A stretch of DNA of 64,000 bases from Pseudoalteromonas haloplanktis ATCC 14393 (GTDB taxonomy: Bacteria; Pseudomonadota; Gammaproteobacteria; Enterobacterales; Alteromonadaceae), in assembly GCF_000238355.1 (NCBI RefSeq), contig NZ_AHCA01000001.1, forward strand, positions 744,001 through 808,000, written 5' to 3'. The notes below the pieces were generated by a model. That model did not search any database. It was not told the DNA's origin and saw nothing but the letters and a program-made list of their open reading frames with translations. This document shows, piece by piece, positions 26,853 through 35,973 of the stretch. Within the stretch, counting starts at the first letter, position 1. Every line of letters begins with the position of its first letter. The position numbers and the translations under genes were made by a program.

Positions 26853-28019
26853 TTGATCAAAATGTTTACACTTTGTTGTATCAGCTTTATGTGTATTTCT
26901 TTTTACAGTTATGCCAACAATGCTTATGAAGATCATGTGATAGCCCCCACACAAAAACAATTGGATAATCAAACATCCAAGGCTGATAAGCCTATTTCTT
27001 TTTTACCAATTCCGACATTTATAACCGAGCCTGCTGTTGGCCCGGGGCTGGGCATTGTCGGGCTTTTTTTTCATGATAATAAAAATAAAAAGCCAAAAAA
27101 AGAAGGCACAACGCTCCCGCAAAGTATCAGTATTGTTGGCGCATTGGCCACTAAAAATGGTACCAAAGGCGGCGCGCTAGGTCATGTAACATTTTGGGAT
27201 GAAGACCGCATTCGCTATCAAGGCATTATTGGCTATGCCAGTATTAATCTTGATTTTTACACTTTCTCCGATATTGACTTATTCACTCCACTATCACTCA
27301 ATATTAAGGGGCCCGCGGTACTACAAAACGTAAAAGTGCGTTATCAAGACAGTAACTTCTTTTTTGGCGCTAAACAGTTATATCGTCATGTAGATCTAAG
27401 TTTAGCTGACCCTATTTTTCAAGATATCAATATTCCTGACGAGTTGTTAAATCTGCAACTAATACCTGAGATTAACACTTCAGGCTTAGGCGCACTGATG
27501 GAGTATGACAGCCGCGATAACCCCCTTAACCCTGAGCAAGGTTTAAACTATAAAGCCGAGTACATGGTATTTAACCAAGCAATTGGTAGTGATATAGATT
27601 ACACCAGCTTTAAGTTTTCTGCCTTAAACTACTGGGCATTAAACGAAAAAGCCAACTTAGGCCTGCGTGTAGAATTTGATACCGTAAATAATAAAGATGA
27701 TAGGCAACTGCCAGTCTATATTCCTCCTAGTATCAGCTTACGAGGAGTATCAGCTTCTCGTTATCAAGGGCTCAATGTCTTGGTTACTGAATTTGAAGGC
27801 AGTTATAAAATCACCGATAAAATTAAACTCAGTGCATTTACAGGCATGGGTTGGGCAGCAGAGCATTTTTCAACCCTGACTGACGCAAATACAATAAACA
27901 CTGTTGGCATGGGCTTTAGATACTTAATAGATGAACATTATGGGATCAACATTGGTTTAGATGTCGCTCACGGCCCTGAGCAAGATGTTGTGTATATTCA
28001 AGCAGGATCTACGTGGTAA
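26853..28019 (+). CDS. BamA/TamA-family outer-membrane barrel without POTRA domains (copy 2)
   Basis: 388 residues from a TTG at 26853 with AGGA 9 bases upstream; an ATG at 26862 is the alternative. The signal peptide ends near residue 21. It is a clear paralogue of the protein at 14075: both have FLP-[IV]-P...ITEPAVG-x-GL, then GLFFHD, SISIVGA, 'NPLNPEQGLNYKAEYMVF' and LRGV/I-[SA]-x-SRYQG, and both end in YIQAG-S-[TS]-W. No POTRA domains are present. It stands alone behind the twin palindromes, so it is probably controlled separately from copy 1. Confidence 0.85.
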   Translation: MIKMFTLCCISFMCISFYSYANNAYEDHVIAPTQKQLDNQTSKADKPISFLPIPTFITEPAVGPGLGIVGLFFHDNKNKKPKKEGTTLPQSISIVGALATKNGTKGGALGHVTFWDEDRIRYQGIIGYASINLDFYTFSDIDLFTPLSLNIKGPAVLQNVKVRYQDSNFFFGAKQLYRHVDLSLADPIFQDINIPDELLNLQLIPEINTSGLGALMEYDSRDNPLNPEQGLNYKAEYMVFNQAIGSDIDYTSFKFSALNYWALNEKANLGLRVEFDTVNNKDDRQLPVYIPPSISLRGVSASRYQGLNVLVTEFEGSYKITDKIKLSAFTGMGWAAEHFSTLTDANTINTVGMGFRYLIDEHYGINIGLDVAHGPEQDVVYIQAGSTW

Positions 28020-28050
28020 AGTAAACAGGCATAAAATATGCCTATTTAAG

Positions 28051-28809
28051 TTACAGTAACATTCCGCCAGATACTTCTAAACGCTGCCCAGTCATCCACC
28101 GGTTTTCATCACCAAGTAATTGTGCAATCATCGCTCCAATATCAGCAGGTTCACCGACTCGCCCCATCGCAGTTATTGAGCTTATCCTATTATTTATTGC
28201 ATGATTATCGCGAACGCTACCACCACCGAAGTCAGTGGCAATTGCTCCAGGGGCAACCACATTTACGGCAATATTACGATGCGCAAGCTCTTTAGCTAAA
28301 TACTTGGTCATCACTTCTACTGCACCTTTCATAGTCGCGTAAGCGGCTTTACCGGGCAACGTAAAACGTGTCAGCCCTGAAGATACATTAACAATGCGAC
28401 CACCGTCAGCTATATGTGGTGCAAGTGTTTGGGTTAAGAAAAACGGCCCTTTGACATGTACGGTCATTAAACTGTCAAACTGTGATTCAGTAGTATCCAT
28501 AAATGAATTATCTAAACCAAAGCCAGCATTATTAATTAAGTAATTAAACTGCGGTTGTTGCCAATGGCTGTGTAACACGTGTTGTAATTGAGTACTGAAC
28601 TCAGTAAAACCAAGTATGTCACTCAAATCTAACTGAATAGCCACAGCTTTAGCCCCTAATTTAGCAGCGTGTTTGACCACCTCATCAGCTTCTTGTTTAT
28701 GGCTGCGATAGGTAAACACGCTATCGATTTGCTTTTTAGCTAAGCTAAGCACAGTATCTTTCCCCAAGCCCCTGTTTCCGCCAGTGATCACCGCAACTTT
28801 ATTGTTCAT
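28051..28809 (-). CDS. Short-chain dehydrogenase/reductase
   Basis: 252 residues from the ATG at 28809, which has a near-perfect AGGAGG 5 bases upstream; a longer frame to 28839 has none. Classical SDR motifs: cofactor-binding TGGNRGLG (9-16), NNAG (93-96), catalytic Ser143/144 and Y-x3-K (Tyr157, Lys161), and the PGAIATD loop. A basic residue soon after the first glycine motif suggests NADPH. The substrate is not predictable. It is divergent from a LysR gene that probably controls it. Confidence 0.93.
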   Translation of the reverse strand: MNNKVAVITGGNRGLGKDTVLSLAKKQIDSVFTYRSHKQEADEVVKHAAKLGAKAVAIQLDLSDILGFTEFSTQLQHVLHSHWQQPQFNYLINNAGFGLDNSFMDTTESQFDSLMTVHVKGPFFLTQTLAPHIADGGRIVNVSSGLTRFTLPGKAAYATMKGAVEVMTKYLAKELAHRNIAVNVVAPGAIATDFGGGSVRDNHAINNRISSITAMGRVGEPADIGAMIAQLLGDENRWMTGQRLEVSGGMLL

Positions 28810-28869
28810 AATTACCTCCTGCTCTAATGTAAAAACCAAGGTGTTACCTAGTCCATAGAAATAAGTATA

Positions 28870-28883
28870 TTTAGTCGACTAAA
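28870..28883. promoter_or_regulatory. Perfect 14-base palindrome in the SDR/LysR divergent promoter region
   Basis: TTTAGTCGACTAAA is a perfect palindrome midway between the divergent genes. Flanking AGTATATTT repeats lie at 28864-28872 and 28897-28905. It could be the binding site of the adjacent LysR protein, though LysR sites are more often T-N11-A; this is inference from position. Confidence 0.45.
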
Positions 28884-28940
28884 CAAGATAAACACAGTAT
28901 ATTTGATTGCACTGTTCAAAAAATACTAACAATAGTTTAC

Positions 28941-29843
28941 ATGAACGAACTCAACGCAATGCGTATTTATATCCGAGTGACTGAACTGAAAAGCTTTTCA
29001 GGTGCAGCCACTAGCCTTGGCTTACCTAAATCATCAGTTTCATTAGCAGTACAACAACTTGAAGATATGCTATGTACACGGCTGCTAAATAGAACGACTC
29101 GACGAGTAACCACAACCAATGACGGCGAAACATTTTATCATCGTTGTAAAGATATACTGGCTGATATGGAAGAGCTTAAAACTTCTTTTCAGCACTCAGC
29201 ACACCCTCTCTCAGGACGATTACGTGTTGATATGCCTCAAGCGCTTTGCCGTAATTTAATACTTCCGAAACTACCTGCTTTTCTAAAAATGCATCCCGCC
29301 CTTGAAATAGAATTAAGTAGTACCGACCGCAAAGTTGATCTCATTGAAGAAGGTTTTGATTGTGTTTTACGGGTCGGCGAATTAACAGATTCATCGCTAA
29401 TTGCAAAAAAATTAGGGGAATATAAAATGATCAATTGCGTTAGTTCTGCCTATATTACTGAACATGGTGAAATCACTGAGCTGGCAGATCTACATACCCA
29501 CTTTATAATTCGTTATAGCCAAAAATTAGGGCAATTTGATCCGGGATTTGAGTATGTTGATAAACATGGTAAAGCACACTTAATCGCAATGTCATCACAA
29601 TTAACCGTTAATAATACTGATGCCTATAAAGCAGCATGTATTGCTGGTTTAGGACTAATACAAACACCTAAACTTGGCGTGATAAACGAGCTTAATAGTG
29701 GTTTGCTACACGAAGTATTACCGCAATATCGTTTGCCAAGTATGCCAATTAATCTACTTTATGCTAATCGCCGCCATGTGCCAAAACGTACACAAATATT
29801 TATGGACTGGCTAACAAATCAATTACAGTCCATAACGCACTAA
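28941..29843 (+). CDS. LysR-family regulator, probably of the divergent SDR gene
   Basis: 300 residues. The N-terminal winged helix-turn-helix (about 1-62) has the LysR pattern 'SFSGAATSLGLPKSSVSLAVQQLE', followed by 'TRLLNRTTRRVTTTNDGE'. The effector domain starts about residue 90 and carries 'DMPQALCRNLILPKLPAFLKMHPALEIEL' and 'FDCVLRVGEL', which are typical of the CrgA-like subgroup. It is divergent from the SDR with a 131-base spacer, the common arrangement for a regulator and its target. No strong ribosome-binding site is seen before the ATG. Confidence 0.92.
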   Translation: MNELNAMRIYIRVTELKSFSGAATSLGLPKSSVSLAVQQLEDMLCTRLLNRTTRRVTTTNDGETFYHRCKDILADMEELKTSFQHSAHPLSGRLRVDMPQALCRNLILPKLPAFLKMHPALEIELSSTDRKVDLIEEGFDCVLRVGELTDSSLIAKKLGEYKMINCVSSAYITEHGEITELADLHTHFIIRYSQKLGQFDPGFEYVDKHGKAHLIAMSSQLTVNNTDAYKAACIAGLGLIQTPKLGVINELNSGLLHEVLPQYRLPSMPINLLYANRRHVPKRTQIFMDWLTNQLQSITH

Positions 29844-29942
29844 CAAAACTTTAACTTAACTGCACAAATAAGTTTTAGAGTATTGTCCTTAACTATGTAA
29901 AGATGTGTATTGATCTGTTTAATAAAATCGATGAGGGATTCT

Positions 29943-30947
29943 ATGTACAAAATATGGTTATTAAGTTTATGCTTGATATTCTCAGCTGTAAATTCACACG
30001 CTCAGCAAGCCACTGAGCAACTAAGTTATGACGCACAATTAACAGATTATAATTACGATTTCGACATAAGTTATTTTGATGTTGCCTCGCAAGGGTTGGC
30101 ATTAAAAATGGCGTATATTTACCTACCCGCCAAAGGCGATAAACCCATTGTTACTTTAATGCATGGTAAAAACTTCAACGCCCATTACTGGACAACAACT
30201 GCAAACCACCTGCAAAAACTGGGTTACGGAGTGCTTATTCCAGATCAAATTGGTTTTGGCAAATCATCTAAACCTACAAATTATCAATATTCTTTTGCAG
30301 CTTTAGCTCATCACACCCACGCCTTAATGGCTTCTTTAAAGATTGAAAAATCAATTGTATTAGGCCATTCAATGGGCGGTATGCTGGCGAGTCGCTTTGC
30401 ATTAATGTACCCAAGTGTCACGACAAAATTGATTCTGCTTAACCCCATCGGGCTTGAAAACTACCTTGATTATGTGGATTACAAAGACACTGACTTTTTC
30501 TATAAAAGTGAGCTTGCAAAAACACCCGCAGGAGTGAAAAAGTATCAGCAAAAAAATTACTATGACGGTAACTGGAATAGCCAATTTGAAGCACTGACAC
30601 ACTTTATAACAGGGCAAATTCAAGGCCCAGATAAAGAACAAGTTGCATGGGTAAACGCTAAAACCTATGACATGATTTTTACCCAGCCAGTTATCACCGA
30701 GTTTAGCAACTTCACTATGCCTGTGAAGCTTATAATTGGTACGCGCGACAGAACAGGCCCTGGCCGTAACTGGAAAAAGCAAGGTGTTGATTATGAACTT
30801 GGCCGTTACGATAAACTCGGTAAATCAGCGGCAGCATTGATACCCAACGCACAATTATTTGAGCTAGAAAACTTAGGTCATTTACCGCATATAGAAGACT
30901 TTGAACGCTTTAAAGCCGTATTTTCAAAAGCGTTAGAAACTAAATAG
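29943..30947 (+). CDS. Exported alpha/beta hydrolase
   Basis: 334 residues from the ATG at 29943 (GAGGG 5 bases upstream); the longer frame would need a TTG at 29910. The signal peptide is cleaved near residue 20 (SHA/QQ). The alpha/beta fold is shown by the oxyanion HGKNF, the nucleophile elbow GHSMGG with Ser143, an acid in 'IIGTRDRTGPG' and the His in GHLPHIEDF. Esterase, lactonase and C-C hydrolase activities are all possible. The stop overlaps the start of a LysR gene (TAGTG), so they are translated together. Confidence 0.9.
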   Translation: MYKIWLLSLCLIFSAVNSHAQQATEQLSYDAQLTDYNYDFDISYFDVASQGLALKMAYIYLPAKGDKPIVTLMHGKNFNAHYWTTTANHLQKLGYGVLIPDQIGFGKSSKPTNYQYSFAALAHHTHALMASLKIEKSIVLGHSMGGMLASRFALMYPSVTTKLILLNPIGLENYLDYVDYKDTDFFYKSELAKTPAGVKKYQQKNYYDGNWNSQFEALTHFITGQIQGPDKEQVAWVNAKTYDMIFTQPVITEFSNFTMPVKLIIGTRDRTGPGRNWKKQGVDYELGRYDKLGKSAAALIPNAQLFELENLGHLPHIEDFERFKAVFSKALETK

Positions 30948-31870
30948 TGCCTGTGGATATAAAAAGGCTAAAAAGCTTTGTTAGTGTCGCTAAGCATAAA
31001 AGCTTTTCACAAGCGGCAAACGAACTACATACTGTACAGCCTGCTATTAGTCGCCATATATCAGCATTAGAGGCTGAGCTTGGCGTTAGTTTGTTTAATC
31101 GCAACTCTCGTGATGTGGCAATAACACAAGCAGGTGAACAGCTTTTAAAAGATGCGAGCGCAATTTTGGCACTTGCTGAGCAAGCTAAAACACACGCACA
31201 ACTGGCACACAACGGGCAAATAGGCACGCTTAATATCGGCTATTTAGGGCCTGCCTGTTTATCGTTTATGGCCAGTTTGGTCAGACGCTATAAATTACAG
31301 TTTCCAAAAGTACATGTCACATTATTTGAAATGACAGCAACCGAACAGATTGACGCACTGAATAATGAACGAATAGATGTTGCATTCTCGCGAGAGCTAC
31401 CGACCTCGATTAATACTCAATATTCCAGTCATAATATCTATATTGATAAGCTCGTTGCTATTGTTAATCAAAGTCACAAATTTGCAGGTAAAAAAGCAAT
31501 CAATTTAGCGCAGCTGAAAACTGAGCAATTTATTATTTTTAACCGTGATGAAGCATTGGGCTTATTTGACGAAACAATTACGCTGTGTAAGCAAGCGGGG
31601 TTTTCTCCCAACCTTGTCAGCCGCCCGCGACACATGCAAACACTCTTAACTGAGGTAGCCGCAGGATTAGGCGTCGCTATTGCCCCTTACTGTGTGAGCA
31701 AACTATACAATGCAGGCTGTCATTTTCTTGCCTTAAACAATGTAACCACGCAGATACCGTTACAAATCCAATATAAGCATAATCACCCCAGTGCAACAGT
31801 AAATGCGTTTGTCGAAATTGCCTTGAATGCACAAAGTGACATACAACAAAGTATGACTAAACACCTCTAA
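30947..31870 (+). CDS. LysR-family regulator coupled to the alpha/beta hydrolase
   Basis: 307 residues from a GTG at 30947 that overlaps the hydrolase stop (TAGTG). A second GTG at 30953 is possible. The LysR helix-turn-helix 'HKSFSQAANELHTVQPAISRHISALEAEL' is clear, as is 'LFNRNSRDVAITQAGEQLL'. The effector domain runs from about 90 to 295. Unlike most LysR genes it is downstream of and coupled to its likely partner, not divergent, so it may regulate its own operon. Confidence 0.92.
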   Translation: MPVDIKRLKSFVSVAKHKSFSQAANELHTVQPAISRHISALEAELGVSLFNRNSRDVAITQAGEQLLKDASAILALAEQAKTHAQLAHNGQIGTLNIGYLGPACLSFMASLVRRYKLQFPKVHVTLFEMTATEQIDALNNERIDVAFSRELPTSINTQYSSHNIYIDKLVAIVNQSHKFAGKKAINLAQLKTEQFIIFNRDEALGLFDETITLCKQAGFSPNLVSRPRHMQTLLTEVAAGLGVAIAPYCVSKLYNAGCHFLALNNVTTQIPLQIQYKHNHPSATVNAFVEIALNAQSDIQQSMTKHL

Positions 31871-31953
31871 ACAGATCAAAGCAATATCGAAATACAGCGA
31901 TGCGTTTACATAGAAACACTCATTAATTGCCTAACGAGTGCCAAAGCAGTTAA

Positions 31954-32382
31954 CTACACAAGTTCATGCTTACAAAAGCATTTTTGGTAAGGTTGATAGC
32001 GGTCATATAGCCAATTAAATATCAATGTATACACCAGAATAAACACTAAAAAGCCTGCTTCTAAGATTGTCGCGGCTAACCAAGTTATATCTAAATACCA
32101 CGCCAATGCAGGCAATGTAATTATTACCATTCCCAGTTCAAAACCTATTGCATGAGCAATACGTGTCGCTAACCCTCTTTCTATGCGATTAAAGCCCGCT
32201 AACTTGTCGAATATAATGTTGTAAATGTAATTCCACAGCATCGCAAATAACGATAAGCCAATGCCAACAATTGTCATTTTTCCCGCATCAAAGTCGCCAA
32301 CCATAACCGACGTGGGTATAACAATTGAAAGTGCGATTACCTCAAAAAGCAGCGCCTGAAAAATCCGTTCAATAGTACTCAT
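31954..32382 (-). CDS. PACE-family multidrug efflux transporter (BTP pair protein)
   Basis: 142 residues from the ATG at 32382; a longer start at 32430 would add 16 residues atypical of the family. Four membrane helices are arranged as two similar pairs, each with an aromatic/Asn-rich end (LWNYIYNIIFDKL in the first, 'VYTLIFNWLYDRY' in the second), the bacterial transmembrane pair signature. Glu14 in helix 1 lies where AceI has its essential proton-coupling Glu15. AceI exports biocides such as chlorhexidine; native substrates are thought to be polyamines. It is divergent from a LysR gene, as aceI is from aceR. Confidence 0.87.
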   Translation of the reverse strand: MSTIERIFQALLFEVIALSIVIPTSVMVGDFDAGKMTIVGIGLSLFAMLWNYIYNIIFDKLAGFNRIERGLATRIAHAIGFELGMVIITLPALAWYLDITWLAATILEAGFLVFILVYTLIFNWLYDRYQPYQKCFCKHELV

Positions 32383-32472
32383 TATTAAAAAATGCCTGTA
32401 TATAGTGACTTGGCCGCTATTTTCATCCATTATTTAGATATTAAGTAGTTACATAGCATCTATAAAAACGAT

Positions 32473-33354
32473 ATGTTTAGCATCGAACAACTTCACGCAT
32501 TTGTCACCACCGTCGAAACCGGATCGTTTTCGGCAGCCGCTCGTCGTTTAAATAAAGCCCAGTCAGTCGTGAGCCAACATATCATTAACTTAGAAATAGA
32601 CTGTAACGCCACTTTATTTGAACGCGCTGGGCGTTACCCACAACTCACCGAGGCAGGTAAAAAACTACTACCGCAGGCAATGGCACTGATCAATCAACAT
32701 CAACGGTTAGTAAACTCAGCCTTAGCATTAAATGACCAAACACCACGTGAAATCACCATTGCGCTTGACGAAGGGATCCCATTTAAAATCATCGCCAATA
32801 CCATTACAGAGTTACGAGAGAAATACCCTAATGTATCGCTTGAATTTTTAAATGCATCCAGTCTCGACATCATCGATATGCTAAAAAGCGAAAAGCCATT
32901 AACAGGTATTATTTTTAGTGAATTGAACATTCCTAGTTATTTAGATTACGAATGTTTGGGTGCTGTAAAGTTTGATTTATATGTTGCCAAATCTCACCCT
33001 CTCGCAGGGCAGATTTGTAAAAATATGGATGGCTTGCGTTTACACCGGCAACTCCTGATCCGCTCTCGTAATACGCAAACCAGTAGCTTTCAACTAAAAA
33101 TAAGCCCCGACATTTGGTATGCCGACAATTACTTTGTATTACTTGAACTGGCAATCCAGGGGCATGGTTGGTGTTTATTGCCACACCATGTAGCCGAAAA
33201 TGCAATACACAGTGGCGAGTTGGTTAAACTACCTCTGGAATTTGAAGAAATGGGCTGGACGGCCAATGTTGATATGTTGCAACATCAACGCCACAGCGGC
33301 CAAGAAGTCTTTAAAGTACTCAGGAATTTATTGCGTAGCTTATTATCAATTTAA
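32473..33354 (+). CDS. LysR-family regulator, probably of the PACE transporter gene
   Basis: 293 residues with the LysR helix-turn-helix 'TGSFSAAARRLNKAQSVVSQHIINLEID' and 'LFERAGRYPQLTEAGKKLLP'. The effector domain begins near residue 92. It is divergent from the PACE transporter gene with a spacer of about 90 bases, matching the AceR-AceI arrangement in Acinetobacter. It is convergent with the CPXCG gene; no terminator is visible in the 59-base gap between. Confidence 0.92.
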   Translation: MFSIEQLHAFVTTVETGSFSAAARRLNKAQSVVSQHIINLEIDCNATLFERAGRYPQLTEAGKKLLPQAMALINQHQRLVNSALALNDQTPREITIALDEGIPFKIIANTITELREKYPNVSLEFLNASSLDIIDMLKSEKPLTGIIFSELNIPSYLDYECLGAVKFDLYVAKSHPLAGQICKNMDGLRLHRQLLIRSRNTQTSSFQLKISPDIWYADNYFVLLELAIQGHGWCLLPHHVAENAIHSGELVKLPLEFEEMGWTANVDMLQHQRHSGQEVFKVLRNLLRSLLSI

Positions 33355-33413
33355 TTGATACTAAGCTACCTAGAGCAAAAACTTACCAGGTTTCGTAAAT
33401 AGATCGTATTTAT

Positions 33414-33611
33414 TCAAAATCCCTCTTCATCGCTGGTAACAGTAACCGTTAATTCTTCATCCATATTTTCAAAAACCAAAAAGTTAATCGGCTTACAACA
33501 CACTTGGCAGTCTTCAATGTACTGTTGATCGACATCAGATGGATCAAGCAACACGTCTATACTTTCACCACAATACGGGCATGCTATCGTTGCTTCAGTT
33601 AGTTGATTCAT
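33414..33611 (-). CDS. CPXCG-motif cysteine-rich small protein
   Basis: 65 residues. Cys11-Pro-Tyr-Cys14-Gly and Cys35-Gln-Val-Cys38-Cys39 form a zinc-ribbon-like four-cysteine site, and the tail is acidic. Size and motifs match the family named for its CPXCG motif, whose function is unknown. A GAGGT site precedes the ATG by about 8 bases. It follows the FMN reductase gene on the same strand with a 45-base gap. Confidence 0.88.
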   Translation of the reverse strand: MNQLTEATIACPYCGESIDVLLDPSDVDQQYIEDCQVCCKPINFLVFENMDEELTVTVTSDEEGF

Positions 33612-33656
33612 TGCTTATACCTCGCGTATTGAGTCACTATGTCCATTACAGCAACA

Positions 33657-34316
33657 TCAAGGTGCATTTCTTTGTGATGGATCTTTATTGAAGCTTTTAA
33701 CTAACTCATTGGGATCAACTTGCGTTTTATACTCGCGGGTTGCTTGAGCCCACCAAACCATCTGACTAAACGTACGGCCAAAATAATTAAACCACGATGC
33801 CTGCTCTGCCTCTTGTAGCAGCGTCCCATCGGCTGCAAAAACGTCTTGCGCTTTTGGTACATGGATCATTGCCGATACAGGTAAACAACCCAGTTCCGAT
33901 AAATAAGTTCGCATACCAACCGCCGCACGCATGCCTCCCCACTGCCCTGCCGAATAAGTCACAATGGCGCTTGGTTTATACGAAAACAAAGAACTACCAA
34001 AGTGATTTAACAAGTTAGCTAATGCGGGACTCATTGAATGATTATATTCAGGGCTGATCATAATGTAGCCATCTGCTGCGGCAATTTTCTCTGCCAGCTC
34101 ATTTAGCTTTGTTGGTGCTTTACCCTGCGGATAAGAGAAGTGTGGCTTAAATACAGTATCAAGTGGGTATTCCAGCGCATCTATCAGTTCTATTTGATGA
34201 TCTGGATATTGGCTGTTAAGACATGCTAAACACGCTAGTGCAACACGCTCACCTAAGCGAGCAGGTCTCGGTGGTGTGCTGTCACGTACAGTGCCTAAAA
34301 AAACTAAAAATTTCAT
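33657..34316 (-). CDS. NADPH-dependent FMN reductase-like flavoprotein
   Basis: 219 residues with a flavodoxin-like fold. The phosphate-binding start 'VFLGTVRDSTPPRPARLGERVA' and the flavin-contacting SPEYNHSMSPALANLLNHFG block are typical of the NADPH-dependent FMN reductase/ArsH/chromate reductase group. It probably reduces a quinone, azo dye or flavin using NADPH. GGAG lies 9 bases before the ATG. The 100-base gap upstream has nothing notable. Confidence 0.9.
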   Translation of the reverse strand: MKFLVFLGTVRDSTPPRPARLGERVALACLACLNSQYPDHQIELIDALEYPLDTVFKPHFSYPQGKAPTKLNELAEKIAAADGYIMISPEYNHSMSPALANLLNHFGSSLFSYKPSAIVTYSAGQWGGMRAAVGMRTYLSELGCLPVSAMIHVPKAQDVFAADGTLLQEAEQASWFNYFGRTFSQMVWWAQATREYKTQVDPNELVKSFNKDPSQRNAP

Positions 34317-34416
34317 AACTTACAACTCCATCTGTTGTTTGGGTATCGCACAAAAAATGCCCGTGTTTTTCACTCACTTAAAGTAACATCCACACTCTTT
34401 AATATAAAAACATTTA

Positions 34417-35913
34417 TTACAAGATGTTTATTATTTGCTCAAGTAAAGCGTCGGTTGTCCACTCAAGTCCGTAATATGGAATATCGGGCTGGTAAAAATA
34501 GCCTTCTCCTCGAGGCCTATCTACGTACACTTTATTAGGAATAATCACTTTACTCAACCCTGATGGGGTATCAACAAGCCTGACGTCCATATACATTGAG
34601 TCTGCACTACTTGGCGCACCAAATAACACAGTATTCGAAAAAAGCTTAAAGGTATCAATAGCATCAAGACAAGCGCTGGCACACTGCCCAGGTACTATCA
34701 CCATAGCTTTGTTTTTAAAATCACTGTCTGTAACCTCTCCTGCACTTTGCTCAGCAGGCAGGTTTTGCTCTACATAAAAAGGCATGCCTTTATCTAACGA
34801 TACTTGCATACCTGCTGAGACTTCTTTAACCATTTCATACATTTCAGGCTGATCTTTTAGTACTACCTTCAACACCTCAACGTGCTGAGTATTATCTTTT
34901 GAGGCTCGCCACCACACTTGGGTTTTTGCGCTTGCTTGTTCTTTTCGATAACTCACAATTTGTTGCCCCCATAACTGCTCTGCGACTTTTACATTCCAAT
35001 AAGATGAACCACCTTGGTTATGGCGCAAATCAAGTATCACGGCTTTAGCAGTCAATAACTGCGCACGTTGTGTAGCTAAATCAGCAAACAGTTGTTTATA
35101 GTCAGCCTTTTGTTGCTCATTAGGCGCAAATGTGGGCATGGCTACCCAAGCAATATCTTTAGTTGGCCAATGTAGACCGACGGCGAGTTCATCCCCATTA
35201 TACGCGTTCATTAAATGTTGACGGACGCTTTTAGGGCGTTCAACCCACTGTAATTTAACGCTATAAGTGCTGCCATTGGCTTTTGCAAAGTCACAGCTTT
35301 TAAGTTGGGGTAAAAATGGATTGCCGTCATCAATAAGTAACCGCCGGCCTTGATTCCACCAATGACCGGGTTGCTCAACCTGACCATGAAAAGTAAAAAG
35401 GGTTTGCCGCATTAATGGCTCAATTGGCGTATTATTACAGCGTATTACTTTATCGCCTTTAGTAATTTGACTATGCTCGCTGTAATACACTTTTAAGCCA
35501 TCACCTCGCCAAACAGCCGCAAACCCGGGCCAGCGCCTTGGTTGTTTTAGTTGTTCTGGTAAAATAGCTACGGCTCCGGCATGACCATCTTGTAAGACAG
35601 TACTAAAACGCGCAATTGCTGCAGCATACCCTTGAGCATTCGTAACCTGCTTTGCAAGCGCAAGACCTTGGCGCTTTGCGCTCTCAAGTAGCTTAGGAAA
35701 ATCAGGGTTCTGACTATCAAACATACCGGGGTGGTTTTCAACTGATTGTTGATAAGCCGCTTCAACATCACGCTCAGCTGTTACTTGCCATTGCGCTGCT
35801 GTAGTGGGTAGGTTCTCTAAAGAGCTTACATTATCTTGTGCGTAAACATTTGCTGTCAAAAGAGGTGTACCAATAACGAACACCTTTGCATACGACTTAA
35901 TTATATGTCTCAT
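34417..35913 (-). CDS. Exported S41-like serine peptidase
   Basis: 498 residues with a signal peptide cleaved near residue 25 (VYA/QD). The C-terminal half has the tail-specific protease (S41) core: 'AVILDLRHNQGGSSYWNVKVAE', then GQCASACLDAIDTF, whose Ser in the CASACLD motif is the probable nucleophile, and 'VLFGAPSSADSMYMDVR'. An N-terminal helical region (about 40-130) resembles the domain before a degenerate PDZ. No classical PDZ is evident. It is probably periplasmic and may cut peptides or act as a scaffold. AAGGA precedes the ATG. Confidence 0.82.
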   Translation of the reverse strand: MRHIIKSYAKVFVIGTPLLTANVYAQDNVSSLENLPTTAAQWQVTAERDVEAAYQQSVENHPGMFDSQNPDFPKLLESAKRQGLALAKQVTNAQGYAAAIARFSTVLQDGHAGAVAILPEQLKQPRRWPGFAAVWRGDGLKVYYSEHSQITKGDKVIRCNNTPIEPLMRQTLFTFHGQVEQPGHWWNQGRRLLIDDGNPFLPQLKSCDFAKANGSTYSVKLQWVERPKSVRQHLMNAYNGDELAVGLHWPTKDIAWVAMPTFAPNEQQKADYKQLFADLATQRAQLLTAKAVILDLRHNQGGSSYWNVKVAEQLWGQQIVSYRKEQASAKTQVWWRASKDNTQHVEVLKVVLKDQPEMYEMVKEVSAGMQVSLDKGMPFYVEQNLPAEQSAGEVTDSDFKNKAMVIVPGQCASACLDAIDTFKLFSNTVLFGAPSSADSMYMDVRLVDTPSGLSKVIIPNKVYVDRPRGEGYFYQPDIPYYGLEWTTDALLEQIINIL

Positions 35914-35973
35914 ATAAATCCTTTTTTATTATACTCTAACTCACTGATACCAAAGTAAAAGGAAATACAGTTA

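Noticed and set aside
29845..29876. Short inverted repeat between the LysR gene and the alpha/beta hydrolase gene
   Set aside because: Only seven AT-rich pairs with an 18-base loop and no T run, so it is not called a terminator.
30402..30782. 126-codon minus-strand frame inside the alpha/beta hydrolase gene
   Set aside because: It lies fully inside a well-supported gene on the other strand, has no family resemblance and no ribosome-binding site.
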